Part shown: in pieces, positions 50,138 through 60,600 of the stretch
How positions within the stretch are numbered: the first letter of the stretch is position 1
Layout of the letters: every line of letters starts with the position of its first letter
DNA from: Ichthyophis bannanicus
Taxonomy: Eukaryota; Chordata; Amphibia; Gymnophiona; Ichthyophiidae
Direction of reading: 5' to 3'
Length of the DNA: 64,000 nt
NCBI GenBank assembly: GCA_033557465.1
Contig: CM066035.1
Span: 916,184,235 to 916,248,234 of the forward strand
Program-made: the position numbers and the translations under genes
Notes under the pieces: generated by a model
What the model saw: the letters and a program-made list of their open reading frames with translations, nothing else
Databases searched by the model: none
What the model was told of the DNA's origin: nothing

Positions 50138-51237
50138 TCATGGTGCATGTTCACGTTTCGCACGGTTCGTGTTGATGGATGGTAGGCAGGCGGCCGCTCT
50201 GAGGGTGTCATCCCAATTGGATACCAGTTCATCTAGATCGAGGGATTCATTGGCAAGGAGAGGTAGGATCTTCTTAAGAGCCTTATCCTTAACAAGGGGT
50301 CGAAAGTGTGTTGTTACCATTCTAGTAGGGGAACGTGCTTTGTTGCTGGAAATGCTGAGATCGTTGGTGGGTATGTGAAATAGGAGTAAATGATGGTTGG
50401 ACCAGGGTACAGGTGTTATGGAGAATAGCAAGCTCTGGGAGGGATTGATGGCAGTCTGTGGTACAAGATCAAGTCCAGTATACCACCCTTGTTATGAGTG
50501 GGGAAGTTGATGAGTTGCGTGTAGCCCAGCTCATTCATTGCGTCAATGAATTCTGTTGAATGCATATCATGTAGGGAGGGCAGGTTGAAATCTCCCATCA
50601 GGAAATTTAGGGCGCGTGGGTTGATGGAGTTACAAGCTAGGTCTATTATTGATGGAAGGTCACCTGGAGATGAAGTTGGGGCTCGGTACAGTAGGTTAAT
50701 TGAACAGTGTTCATTCGATATGGATATTATGTCCAGATAGGTTGAGCTAGTGGTATTGCTTAATGTAAATTGAAGTTCGGATCTGGCAAAGATGAGTGTA
50801 CTGCCTCCCCTCTGGTGGGTCCTATGGCAGGCAAAGATCGAATAACCAGGTGGTGACATCTGGTTGATTAGAGCATTATCATAGTCAGATAACCAAGATT
50901 CAGTTATCATTAGGATATCAAGGTCATGTAGGGTTATAAGGTCATTAATTGCAGGCCATTTTGAGCGTGTTGATCTGGCGTTGATAAGCGCACATTTGAG
51001 TAACTGTTGGTAGTTGTATTTCTCAGTTTGGATCCTTTTAAAGTTCTGTAAGGGGATGTGTAGAAGGTGAGGATGAAGGGCACTGGCTTTTGTTGAATGT
51101 TGACGGGGGTTTTCAGACCATCTTCTGCTGTTGTTGTAGAGGATTGGGATATGACTGATGCCAGGACTAAATGCGTGTGATAGGTTGGGGGCCCAAGAGG
51201 TAAGGAGGAAGAGGAATAAGGATAAGATCGGAGGCAT
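50138..51237 (-). pseudogene. LINE-B ORF, endonuclease
   Basis: Starts MPPILSLFLFLLTSWA, a signal-peptide-like hydrophobic run, then a linker and from about residue 80 the APE endonuclease: LKCALINARSTRS, LMITESWLSD, GGSTLIFAR, FLMGDFNLPSLHD and GYTQLINFPTH. A frameshift near 50,430 moves to the frame ending in PVPWSNHHLLLFH (Asp of the 'SDH' motif replaced by Asn). Aligns with LINE-A residues 1-360. Confidence 0.85.
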
Positions 51238-51696
51238 TTTAGGGTGTTCTATATGAGACAGCTACTTTGGGTGGAGGGCTAATACGTTTGAGTGCAGGAT
51301 TCAAGTCTGATACCAAGATACAAGTTAAGGCAATAGTAGTAGGGAATATAACAATGTAACAGTAATGTATCAAAACTGTATCAGTACTGTAGCAAATTAC
51401 GGCAGGTCAGAGCATAGAGTTGCAAAGATTGTGAGCTATTCACAGCATGATAGCTAGGTAATAAGCAAATCTACAGTTTAAAGCAAGGCAATTTAGCTTT
51501 TGAGGGAACAAGGTAAAAGATTAATGTTCAGTTCTACGAGTCCCTGATGGAGTGTCTGCATTTAAATAAGGGGATTTACCTCCTAGAACAGTGGTGTCCT
51601 TCTTTTAATTAGCGGTGTACATCAGAGGGCCGGTGGATAATTCTTCAGGGAATGTGTTGGTGTGGTGGGCTGGTTTTGCTGGATCGGTGAGGTTAA

Positions 51697-51946
51697 GGAA
51701 ACAGGAGGGCCACCGCCTAAGGGCCACGCCAAAGGGCCCTCTGGCGAGGCCCTCAGGTGTGGGCCCGCCAAGCGCGGGCCCGCCTGATGGCGGCTTCTTT
51801 TTGAGTTCGCCGCTCCTCCTCCCACAGCCCCGATTGGGCTGGAGACCCCCGAGCGGGAAGGTGGCTGGCCCGCTCAGGTGTGCTCGACCCCGATCGGGGA
51901 GCACAGGATGGAATGCGCGGGGTTTGATCTGGCCCGCCTGATGGAG
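51697..51946 (-). promoter_or_regulatory. LINE-B GC-rich 5' leader
   Basis: Shares 'cctaagggccacgccaaagg', 'tggcgaggccctcagg' and 'cccgattgggctgg' with LINE-A's leader. The downstream 'gggaaggtggctggcccgct' part is unique. It ends at the ACGATT duplication, so it is close to the true 5' end. Confidence 0.7.
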
Positions 51947-52229
51947 ACGATTGCACTCAGTCCTGTCTGTTTCCCCTTTATTGCAGGTGAATCCTCTAAC
52001 AGATGCTCCTTTGGAATCCTCACATCCAGCAGTGAAACCGGGGGACTGGGTCCTGATTAAGAATTTGCATCCAAAGACGCTTCTGGCTCCCAAGTTTCTA
52101 GGTCCATTTCGTGTGCTCCTGGTGGGATACTTGGCTTGTAAAGTGGAAGGACATTCTCGTTGGATACACCTTACACAGTGTAAAAAGGCTCCTTCACAGT
52201 CTCCAGACGGTGGCTCCCTTCATAAGTGA
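51947..52229 (+). pseudogene. ERV integrase, C-terminal part
   Basis: Continues in frame from 47,558 as LHSVLSVSPLLQVNPLTDA, then HPAVKPGDWVLIKNLHPKTLLAPKFLGPFRVLLVG, CKVEGHSRWIHLTQCKKAP and a stop at 52,227. The 'GDWVLIK' and 'KFLGPFRVLL' blocks are the C-terminal DNA-binding domain of gammaretrovirus-type integrases. No lesion is visible in this part. 52,230-52,558 is a non-coding gap with no recognised feature. Confidence 0.85.
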
Positions 52230-52558
52230 ATCAAGAAAATACAACGCAGAGACTTATTGAACATTACATTGATATTACAGAAAAGATCATCAGGATTTAC
52301 ATGCTTTTTTAATGAACTAATTATGCAAAAACCTTTTGTCCAGCATTTATACTACTGATTAGGTGGATAAAGGTGGTTTGATTTAGTATTTTACTAATAT
52401 ATAAGCAATGACCTTTGGGTAATTAACCTCTACTTCATGACGTAATTGAGAATTAAGGGGTAGTTATAGCTATAATATATATCATCATCATCTTAAGAAG
52501 AGTAGGTGTATTTTATTTTGTCGTAGAACATTTATTTTTGGAGTAATTATAGTTTCAG

Positions 52559-52974
52559 ATGTTTAGAGGTTTGCTAAGAATGTTTTCGTATTTGGTCTTA
52601 GTTGTGCTATGGCATATTATTGTTAATAAAGCAGTACTGCATTTAGAATCCTGGGAAAGTTATGGGGAATATCCAAATATTTTTGAGTTACAGTTACACT
52701 CAGTTACAAAACATTTTAATCTGTCACGTTGTGCAGTCTGCCTTCCATCTGTGACGGCCACTCAACATGGGTTTTTACCACAAGTTAGGCCCAAAGCCTT
52801 TGAAGAGTTCCGTACTACAGCTTTCAATCTAACTATTGTACGATGGTCTCATACAAACACAGAACCTAGAGTAGTTAGTTCTATGCCTTTAAAGTCCCCT
52901 CCCCTCCAATATGTTTTATGGCTCAAGGTACAGGGAAAAAGGTAGGGGACACCCCATGGAACATTTGTAGAAGT
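52559..52974 (+). pseudogene. ERV env, SU N-terminal part
   Basis: Starts ATGTTTAGAGG with a hydrophobic signal peptide (SYLVLVVLWHIIV), N-glycosylation sites (NLS, NLT) and a CAVC dipeptide pair like the CxxC used for SU-TM linkage in gamma-type envelopes. A stop at 52,943-52,945 precedes SINE copy 5 by about 30 nt. The surface subunit would bind receptor; this copy is not functional. Confidence 0.75.
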
Positions 52975-53264
52975 GGAGGAGTGGCCTAGTGGTTGGGGCA
53001 AGGTACTTCAGGCCGGAAGGTCGGGGGTTCAAATCCCACTAGAGGACAGCAACCTTGGGCCGGAAGGACTGGGGTTTCTAGTCCCACAGGTGCTCCTTGT
53101 GGTCTTGGGCAAGCCACTTAAGCCTCCATAGCCCATGTTCCCTGTAAAATAGTTATCTCCAAGTTATATTGCCCTGTTCAATGTAATTTCAGTTGGTTCA
53201 ATGTAAACTGCACTGATGCAGAATAGCACGGTATATAAGAGAATGTAAATAAATAAATAAATAA
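52975..53264 (+). mobile_element. tRNA-headed SINE, copy 5 (tail type II), inside env
   Basis: Head GGAGGAGTGGCC, A-box CCTAGTGGTTGG, B-box GGTTCAAATCC, body identical in plan to copy 4. Tail 'aatgtaaactgcactgatgc' and AATAAATAAATAA. It splits env; removing it leaves the viral frame continuous (VEV|LHNSS). No clear target duplication. Confidence 0.9.
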
Positions 53265-53770
53265 TGCTACATAATTCATCCATCTGGTATAAGAAATCCC
53301 ACGTACAGAAACCTTATATTTCCGTAGTAAACTTAATGCAAGTTCAAGGGAATCAGGTGCATGATTATGACTTGTTACAATATAATAGTTCTGGCTACCT
53401 TTTGAATGACTCAGTCCGAGACATACCTAACTGGAGTTGCCCCTTATTAGGATATTACCATCCCCGGGAACGTAATCTATCTGTAGGAATTAAGGAAATG
53501 AACATTACTCAGTGGGCTTTGAATAATTGTACACAGAATCTAGTCTGTCCCCGCAACTTGACAATTTGGGAAAATGGATTAGTGGCTTTAGAGGGAGACT
53601 ATTTTGTGTGTGGTAATCTTGCATATACAGAACTTCCCAGAGGTTGGTCAGGTACTTGCTATGTTGCCCAGTTAGACACCCCGTGGCGTTTTTTATACCT
53701 TACCAAAATGTTACCTTATTATCAACCTTGAATAATTCCTTAAGAAGAAAAAGGGATGTTTCCCCTTAGG
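53264..53770 (+). pseudogene. ERV env, SU C-terminal part
   Basis: Frame 53,264-53,731 has several N-x-S/T sites and paired cysteines (NNCTQNLVC, YFVCGN, SGTCYV) and ends LTKMLPYYQP plus stop. In the next frame an R-R-K-R-D sequence (about 53,749-53,763) marks the SU/TM cleavage position, followed by an in-frame TAG. It is therefore defective at the subunit boundary. Confidence 0.78.
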
Positions 53771-54423
53771 ATGAAGCCATAATAGCAGCACAACAGTTGG
53801 TAGACTCTACAAGTCCTTTAACTAAATCTCAGATAGATGCATTTACAGGTACTGTTTGGCTCTCAACCTTTGGAGCCATAGCACCCACTAGAGAATATGG
53901 TACCAAGATTATGCGATTACAGGCAGTTGTTGAACTTACAGCCCTGGATCTCACAGAGGCTATTAGCGTGTTACAAGGTGCAGTAGACAAGGTGTCCACT
54001 TATGCAGCTCAGAATCGCATGGCTTTAGACTACCTACTAGCGAAGGAAAATGGCGTATGTGGCCTAATTTCTGATTACTGTTGCAGTATGCTTGATGATG
54101 AAGGGAAAGTAGTGAAAGGCCTACTAGATAAGGTTAAGAATCGTACATTTGTATCAAGTAGTAGTTATGTAAGTTCTTTTTCTGATTTTTTTTGTTCTGT
54201 TTCTTCTTTCTGGAATTTATTATCTAGGCCCCTGCAAGGCATATCAGCTTCATTATTTGGCTTATTAGGGATTATCATTTTAGGAACAATAATTCTTTGT
54301 GTAATATCTGCTTGCTGTAAGAAATCAGTGGAGACACTGACTCCTAAAATGATGTTACAGGTTGATCCAGAAGCTAGCTACGATCAATTTTTAATACCGA
54401 TGTCTGAGTTTCCTTATCTGTGA
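53771..54423 (+). pseudogene. ERV env, TM subunit
   Basis: Open from 53,797 (frame entered from about 53,771 after the stop). It shows a weak fusion-peptide-like STFGAIAP stretch, a heptad region (KIMRLQAVVELTALDL), the immunosuppressive-domain-like block QNRMALDYLLAKENG, then C-x6-CC (CGLISDYCC). A membrane-spanning segment LLGIIILGTIILCVI and a short cytoplasmic tail end at TGA 54,421. C-x6-CC is typical of gamma-type envelopes with covalent SU-TM. Purine-rich sequence (agaggaagga) leads to the 3' LTR. Confidence 0.85.
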
Positions 54424-54453
54424 AATGATTCTTTACAGAATCAGAGGAAGGAC

Positions 54454-55147
54454 TGAAAGAAAGCTTGATTGTACCAGGCTGGATACACAGTCAGGCCCTG
54501 TGTATAACATTATATTACTATGAGCCCTAAGAAAGAGTTAATATCATTTGTGGCTCCTTACTTAATACCATCCTTGAAAACTCTGTAGAAGTAACTGCGT
54601 GAAAGGTTCCAGATAACATAAACATTAGTCTTGTTATTAGAAAGACAAGTAAAAGGCAAGTTGTTTACCCAGCTTCTCAGTCTCTCAGTCCCTGGTCAGA
54701 GATATCAAACTGTCAGTGTTAGAATTAATTAGAATTTAGGCCTACATAGTCATGTCTGAGAATATATGTATGTCTTTTCATGATTGTCTATGACGTGCAT
54801 GCCTATAGAAAAGTATGTTATGAATATACGTGACACTAGACGTAGAATAGAATATGTATATTATGAATATACGTGATGTGAGACGTAGAATAATAAAGTG
54901 AAATTATGCTGTGTAATGGAATTTTTACCTATAAATAAAGTGGCCTAAAGCTATGATATCAGAGTAAACATAGGCAGAGGCCTAGCTTGCTCTCCCAAAG
55001 CTTTGGTTTGTTTTTTATAATACAAGTGTGTTGTGTATTATTTACTAAGTTTTACAGATTGCCGTCTGATTGCTTTGAGTGTGGATTTCCATTACTCCAA
55101 GAGCCCTGCAGTGTTGCTGGTGAGGGGAGGCGCAGAGTATTCTTTCA
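54454..55147 (+). repeat. ERV 3' LTR
   Basis: 694 bp, TGAAAGAAAGC...TTCTTTCA, nearly identical to the 5' LTR. The following GTACA is the second copy of the target duplication. Confidence 0.93.
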
Positions 55148-55152
55148 GTACA

Positions 55153-55660
55153 GATGTGGGCAGGAATTGTGAGGGTATTCTAGGAGCATGTTCTTCTGGT
55201 TCTAGTGATGTCTGGGGGAGCAAGGAGGGAGGAAAGATAGGAGGGGGCAATTTTGTTGTATAATTTGAAAATTATCATTATATATTTGTATTTGCTTCTA
55301 GCTTCGATATGTAACCAGTGGAGGTCCTCTAATAGTGGAGTGTTGTGATCGTAGTGGTGGGTCTTGTGGATTTTATGTGTGGCTAAGTTTTGTGCAATCT
55401 GTAGTTGGTGTGTGTGGGTTTTTTGGGGTAATCCGTAGAAGATGCTATTACAATAATCAAAGTGAGGTGTGAGGTGCTTATTATGCTTGTTTCCTGGTTG
55501 TGTTACTATGTGTAAATAAAGATGGAAAGGGTTTTCCAATAAGTAATGAAACAGGTGCTGGGCTCCAGTGTAGCCTAGTGGTTGAAACAATAGGGAGGCC
55601 AGCAGGGGTGGTTCAAGGCAATCTGCTGCCTGAGCAAGGATATGAGGTGCCCTAGGCAAA
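55153..55660 (-). pseudogene. LINE C-terminal ORF hosting the ERV (right part)
   Basis: Minus-strand frame: FDYCNSIFYGLPQKT, IAQNLATHKI, LHWLHIEARSKYK, IAPSYLSSLLAPPDITRTRRTC. This is the C-terminal domain of an L2/Rex-like LINE. It runs into the ERV right flank and continues beyond the left LTR at 34,728. The 5' side ends near 55,560-55,590, where a truncated SINE-like head ('gcctagtggttgaaac') is seen. Confidence 0.8.
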
Positions 55661-56040
55661 CCTCGTTCCCAGCGTTGCCCCTGCTCTAGCCCCTGTGCCC
55701 ATTGCTGCTGTCCCGCTCAGGATGTGCAGCAGGGGCAATATATTAAAAAAGGCAACACAGCGCTAGAAGTACATTCTCTTCCATGCCTGTTAAGTGCATT
55801 TTTGTTCCTGTCCATCATCAGCATATGAGGGGTTGGTATACTGCAGATCTGGCACAGTGTAGGAGGTTTTTGCATTGCCTTGAATGACTCTGGTTTGCCT
55901 ATCTGGTTTCTGAACACTGGTAGGCATTTGAAGAGGCTTCACAGGTGTGCAAATTAATGGTTCAATTGAGAAGGCAGAAGGTTTGGTCAGATAGATTCAA
56001 GAAACCCCTTAATTATCCCAGTGACTTGTTAAGTCTAGTA
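55661..56040. other. No recognisable gene
   Basis: Non-coding. Short frames on either strand show no motif. Confidence 0.4.
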
Positions 56041-56390
56041 TTGACTCATTCTGCTGCTTCTCACTACCTTTCATCTCTCCCTACACCCTTCCTCGGGAAC
56101 TCTGCTGTTCTGGAAAATCCCTTCTATCTGTGCCTTTCTCTTCCACTGCCAACTCCAGACTTCGATCTTTCTACCTTGCTGCTCCTTATGCCTGGAACAA
56201 ACTACCTGAGTTGGTACGCCAAGCTCTAACTATTGCCCTGTTCAAATCCAGGCTAAAAACTCACTTGTTTGAGACTGCTTTTCGATCCTGATCCCCCTAG
56301 TCTCCTGTTCACCTCCTATGTTTTTCCTTGCCATTTCCCTAGATGTATCCTAGTCCTCACTTCCTGTGTTGCCTGTCTTGACTAAGAAAA
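56041..56390 (+). mobile_element. L2-type LINE 3' end
   Basis: Across frames it reads SRTPDFDLS, then RSFYLAAPYAWNKLPELVRQALTIALFKSRLKTHLFETAF (in blocks at 56,165-56,285), the C-terminus of L2 ORF2, then 3' UTR. It abuts the CR1-group LINE. Confidence 0.7.
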
Positions 56391-58170
56391 TCCTTTAGAT
56401 GGACAAGCTGTGACTCCCAAATATAAAAATGGGAATGAAGTAGATACTACACCATTCACAGAAGATGAGGTGTTGGAACAACTTGCTAAACTGAAAGTGG
56501 ACAAAGCCATGGGACCGGATGGGCTACATCCCAGGATACTGAAAGAGCTCAGAGAGGTTCTTGCAGGGCCGTTAAAGGATGTATTCAACAGATCCTTGGA
56601 AACAGGAGAGGTTCCTCAGGACTGGAGAATGGCTGATGTCGTACCTATACACAAAAGTGGTGACAGGGAAGAAGTGTCAAACTACAGACCCGTGAGCCTT
56701 ATCTCAGTGGCGGGAAAAGTAATGGAGACGCTCCTGAAAGAGCGAATAGTGAACTTTCTCAAAACCAACAGGTTGCAAGATCCGAGGTAACATGGTTTTA
56801 CTGAAGGACGGTCTTGCCAAACAAATCTGATTGAGTTCTTTGACCGGGTGACCAAGGAACTAAATCAGGGGCATGCGATGGATGTCATCTACCTGGATTT
56901 CAGCAAAGCCTTTGATACTGTTCCTCATAGGAGTCTTGTCAATAAACTCAGTAGCTTGGGGATGGGTCCCAAGATGGTCAACTTGATTAGAAATTGGTTG
57001 ACTGACAGACGACAAAAGGTGATGGTACATGGAGCTCACTCGGATGAAAGGAAGGTGATTAGCGGGGTACCCCAGGATTCGGTCCTGGGCCCAGCACTGT
57101 TCAATGTATTTGTGAGTGATATTGCTGAAGGACTGAATGGAAAAGTCTGTCTTTTTGCAGATGACACAAAAATTTGCAACAGAGTGACTCCCCCGAGGGA
57201 GTGGATAACATGAGGAAAGATCTACAAAAGCTGGAAGAATGGTCTAATGCTTGGCAATTACGATTTAATGCGAAAAAGTGCAGTGTCATGCACTTAGGTA
57301 GCAGAAATCCAAGGGAAATGTATGCGATAGGGGGCGAGAGGTTGGTGTGCATGGTTCAGGAGAAAGACCTTGGTGTGATTATCTCTGATGATCTCAAGGT
57401 GGCAAAATAGTGCGACAAGGCGGTGGCAAAAGCCAGGAGGATGTTGGGCTGCATGCGAAGAGGGGTTACCAGCAGAAAGGAAGAGGTATTTATGCCACTG
57501 TACAGGTCGCTGGTGAGGCCTCACTTGGAATACTGTGTTCAGTTTTGGAGACCATATCTTGCAAAAGATGTAAAAAGACAGGAAACTGTTCAGAGGAAGG
57601 CGACCAAAATCATTTGGAGCCTGCGTAAGAAACCTTATGAGAAAAGACTTGAAGACCTAAATATGTACACTTTGGAGGAGAGGAGAGATAAGGGAGATAT
57701 GATTCAGACCTTTAAATACTTAAAGAGGAATGATGAACAAACATCTTCCAAAGACTGGGAAGCTGCAAAACTAGAGGGCATAACATGAAGCTGCAAGGTG
57801 GAAAATAGAAAGGCAATGTCAGGAAATATTTTTTCACTGAAAGGGTGGTGGATGCTTGGAATGCTCTCTCGATGGAAGTGGTGGGGGCAAACACGGTGAC
57901 GGAATTCAAAACAGCATGGGACAAGCACAGCGGATCCCTTTACAGAAACAGGAGACAAACAAAATAAACTGAACCATCTAACTTCTCAACAAATAGGGGT
58001 ATCCTACATGGAGTGGTGGGTCCACCCCCTAGACAGAGACATGGGGAGGGGTGGCCTGCACAGTGCGACAGGTGCACCTACTCCTGGGCAGACTGGATGG
58101 ACCATGCTGGGCAGACTGGATGGACCATGCTGGTCTTTACCTGCCGTCATTTACTCTGTTACTATGACTG
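56391..58170 (+). pseudogene. CR1-group LINE, RT to 3' end
   Basis: Large ORF2 piece: LAKLKVDKAMGPDGLHPRIL, DWRMADVVPIHKSGDRE, NYRPVSLISVAGKVMETLL, a stop before HGFTEGRSC, IYLDFSKAFDTVPH (catalytic Asp), SGVPQDSVLGPALF, VCLFADDTKICN (FADD box). After a shift come LEEWSNAWQLRFNAKKCSVMHLG, VQEKDLGVIISDDLK, LVRPHLEYCVQFW and LEERRDKGDMIQTFKYL (to 57,785). A 3' UTR ends with GGGCAGACTGGATGG, CTGCCGTCATTTAC and TGTTACTATG. About three stops or shifts. 5' endonuclease missing (5' truncation). Confidence 0.9.
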
Positions 58171-58184
58171 TAATGGCCTGATAT

Positions 58185-58996
58185 TCAAAGGCATTTACAC
58201 AGAGGAAAGAGGTGATGAGATAGTAGAGGAGAGAGCTGATGGTCAAAAGCATGAAGGTTTCTAAAGAGTTTGGAGGAGATAGGTTGAGGTGGTGAGTAAT
58301 GAAGAGTGAAGCTTAGCAGGTGATGTTCCGATAAGGGAAGAAGTGAGGTACAGAAGTTTGAGGGTAAGCAATTAGAGAAAAAGACAAGGTCGATGCAGTG
58401 GCCATACTGGTGAGTTGGGGCAGAAGAACAAAACTGGAGATTGAATGAGGAGGCAAGGGAAGGGAGCTTTAGAGGATAAGGGTCAGAGGGGTTATCAACA
58501 TGAATGTTAAAATCCTCAAGAATAAGGGAAGAGGAAAATGAATCCAGAAAGAAGGAAAGCCACAAGTCAGTGTCAGTGAGAAAGGCAGAGGTGGGCTTGT
58601 CAGGGGGTCGATAAATAACAGCTAATCGGAGAGGTAGTGGAGTGAAAAGCAGGATGGAATGGACTTGAGGAGGGAAAGAAGTGAGACTGAGGCAGAAGGA
58701 GGGGTTGAAATTGACAGGAAGGAGACAGTAGAAGCCCAACACCTCCACCATGACCAGTGAGACGAGGCATGTGGGAGAACTGATAGTTGCCATGACAGAG
58801 CGCAGCGACTGAAGCTAAGTCCTCAGGGAGGAGCCAGTTCTCAGTTAACGCAAGGGGATGGAGAGCATTAGAAATAGACATTATGAATAAAGGCAGGTTT
58901 ATTTGATTAGGAGTGTGCGTTCCACAAGGCGCATGAGAAAGGAAGAGAGGAGGGGGAGAGGAGAGGGATATTAAGAAGATTTGAACTGTTGTGTGA
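58185..58996 (-). pseudogene. L2-type LINE endonuclease (left part of split copy)
   Basis: Minus frame 58,185-58,793 shows MVEVLGFYCL, LAVIYRPPDKPTSAFLTD, ILEDFNIHVDNPSDP (GDFN block with Glu-Asp-Phe-Asn), HCIDLVF and LSEHHLLSFTL (SDH block with Glu). The start of the endonuclease (ISNALHPLALTENWLLPEDLA) is in the frame at 58,796-58,900, and the leader NSSNLLNIPLLSP runs to 58,990. Split from 61,839-62,300 by the DNA transposon. Confidence 0.85.
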
Positions 58997-58999
58997 TAA
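58997..58999. repeat. DNA transposon target duplication TAA
   Basis: TAA at 58,997-58,999 and 61,836-61,838. Removing the element and one TAA restores the L2 reading frame (HAQNRL|SHNSSNL). Confidence 0.85.
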
Positions 59000-59108
59000 C
59001 ACAGGTACACTACCAAAAAACTGCCTCCAGTTTTGCAACTGATTCCTATAGATTTTGGGGTGCTGAATCCAGGAAAAATAGCCAAAATGTTCCATCACGT
59101 CACGTTTT
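59000..59108 (+). repeat. Left terminal inverted repeat of the DNA transposon
   Basis: CACAGGTACACTA at the tip, AAACTGCCTC at 59,019-59,028, 'gtgctgaatcca' near 59,060 and 'ccatcacgt' near 59,092. Complement of 61,727-61,835 with interruptions. Confidence 0.85.
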
Positions 59109-59502
59109 CTTGCAAAATTAGATTTCTTACCCATATAAGGAATGTTCACATAATTTCTTTTTAGCCGACTGCAGTTTATTTTCTTGGCCCAAAATAGAGG
59201 TTGTAATGGTTAACTAACTAGAAACACTCCCTCATGATATTTAGAGTGTTTTGTATTCATTTTATACATTAACAGGACAATTGGGAGGCGGGGGGCTAAA
59301 TCCAGTACTCGCGCTGGCGCATGTTCTTTCCTGTTCGCCTCGCCTTGTTCGCTCGCTCAAACACGGTGGTTGCGACATGAACGTTCCTGTCAAATTTCAG
59401 TTTCTTGCAAGTTCATTATTACCTTTTGTTTGCTCAGTCGTAATCCAGCTTTATTCCGAAGTGGTTCACTACAGTTGTAGTTTGCAGTGCTGTGTATTTG
59501 TG

Positions 59503-60600
59503 ATGGCTCACAGAGCCAGAGGTTGCGTCAACTCTCCGGACAGTTTTTGTTTTATTTGTGGGGAATATACCGTGAAAAAGCGGCAGAGGAACATTTCTGC
59601 ATTTATTAAAAAAGTATATTTCGCCTATTTCGGTTTGAAGTTAGGCGATCAAGACAAACCGTGGGCTCCTCACAAAGTGTGCAAGACATGTGAGGAAGAT
59701 CTACGCTTATGGATGAAAGGTAAAAAACAAGCATTTCGTTTCGGAATACCTATGATGTGGCGTGAACAAAGAGACCACAGCAGTGACTGCTATTTTTGCT
59801 CTTGCATTGTGAATGGATACAACTTAAAAAATAAGAACGTAATAAGTTACCCCAACCTTCCCTCAGCAATTAGGCCTATGCCTCATAGCAACGAAGTACC
59901 TGTGCCTGAACCACCAAAATCTTTGGATCATATTTGTGTGGACGGTTCTGATCATGATGAGACTCATCAGATGGCTTTTCCCGATGAGTCCAGTACTTCC
60001 GAGTTTGAAACTGAACCAGATCCGAAACCTGAACTTTTCTCTCAAGCTGAATTGAATGATTTAGTCCGGGATTTAGGACTCCCAAAAGATGCTGCCCAAC
60101 TGCTAGGTTCTCGGCTTAAACAGAAAAATCTATTGTCACCAGGAACAACTTTTTATTGGTACCGCAACCGCGAGACACAATTTTTGAAGTATTTCAGCAA
60201 AGAGGAAGATTTGGTATTTTGCAACGATATATACGGAGTGATGGAAAAGTTTAAACTCAAGTATGATCCTGCTGAATGGCGGCTGTTCATTGATTCGTCA
60301 AAAGACAGCATAAAAGGTGTTCTTCTTCATAATGGCAACACATTCGCTTCAGTTCCTATTGCTCACTCTGTTATTCTCCAAGAAAAATACGAGAATTTGG
60401 CCCTGATTCTTCAGAAGATTCGTTATGATGAGCATAAGTGGATGATTTGTGGAGACTTTAAAATTCTATCCATGCTATTAGGGCAGCAATCCGGTTTCAC
60501 CAAATATCCCTGCTTCCTTTGCTTGTGGGATAGCCGGGCCCGCGACCTACACTGGGGGAAAAAAAGACTGGCCAATTCGGGAGTATTTGAGACCCGGTGA
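59503..60600 (+). pseudogene. Transposase N-terminal part (zinc fingers, DDE-like core)
   Basis: I start at ATGGCTCACAGAGCC (59,503), which is followed at once by the conserved module; the frame is open upstream to 59,251. Residues 16-63 contain CFIC...HKVCKTC, and a second pair, DCYFCSC, lies near residue 95: zinc-binding modules likely for DNA recognition. An acidic linker follows. The RNase-H-like core shows WRLFIDSSKDSIKGVLLHNGN (first Asp), MICGDFKILSMLLG (second Asp) and KYPCFLCLWDSRARDLHW. The frame then fails at a GGGGGAAAAAAAG run (60,556-60,567), closing at 60,600. Dispersed homologues exist as uncharacterised animal proteins (from memory). Confidence 0.78.

Larger units (their letters stand above)
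47565..51946 (-). mobile_element. LINE-B: full-length relative of LINE-A, decayed
   Basis: 4.38 kb, minus strand. The tail on plus is (TATT)n; the 3' end 'atataccgcgctattataat' and 'cagtgcggtttacatt' matches LINE-A and SINE tail type II. The 5' leader (51,697-51,946) is GC-rich and shares blocks with LINE-A's leader, but contains only one diverged unit of the repeat ('ccgattgggctgg'), no array. The ORF is broken into several frames and carries a SINE at 48,949-49,250. Confidence 0.9.
34729..55147 (+). mobile_element. Endogenous retrovirus, class I-like, with nested insertions
   Basis: Complete proviral structure: 5' LTR, primer-binding site, gag, pro-pol, env, 3' LTR, GTACA duplication. Total 20.4 kb, of which about 12.4 kb is later insertions (LINE-A, Gypsy, LINE-B with a SINE, another SINE). 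The provirus itself is about 8 kb. A single CCHC knuckle, the IN C-terminal domain and an env TM subunit with a C-x6-CC motif all point to a gammaretrovirus-like (class I) lineage. All genes have stops or frameshifts; it cannot make virus proteins. Confidence 0.93.
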
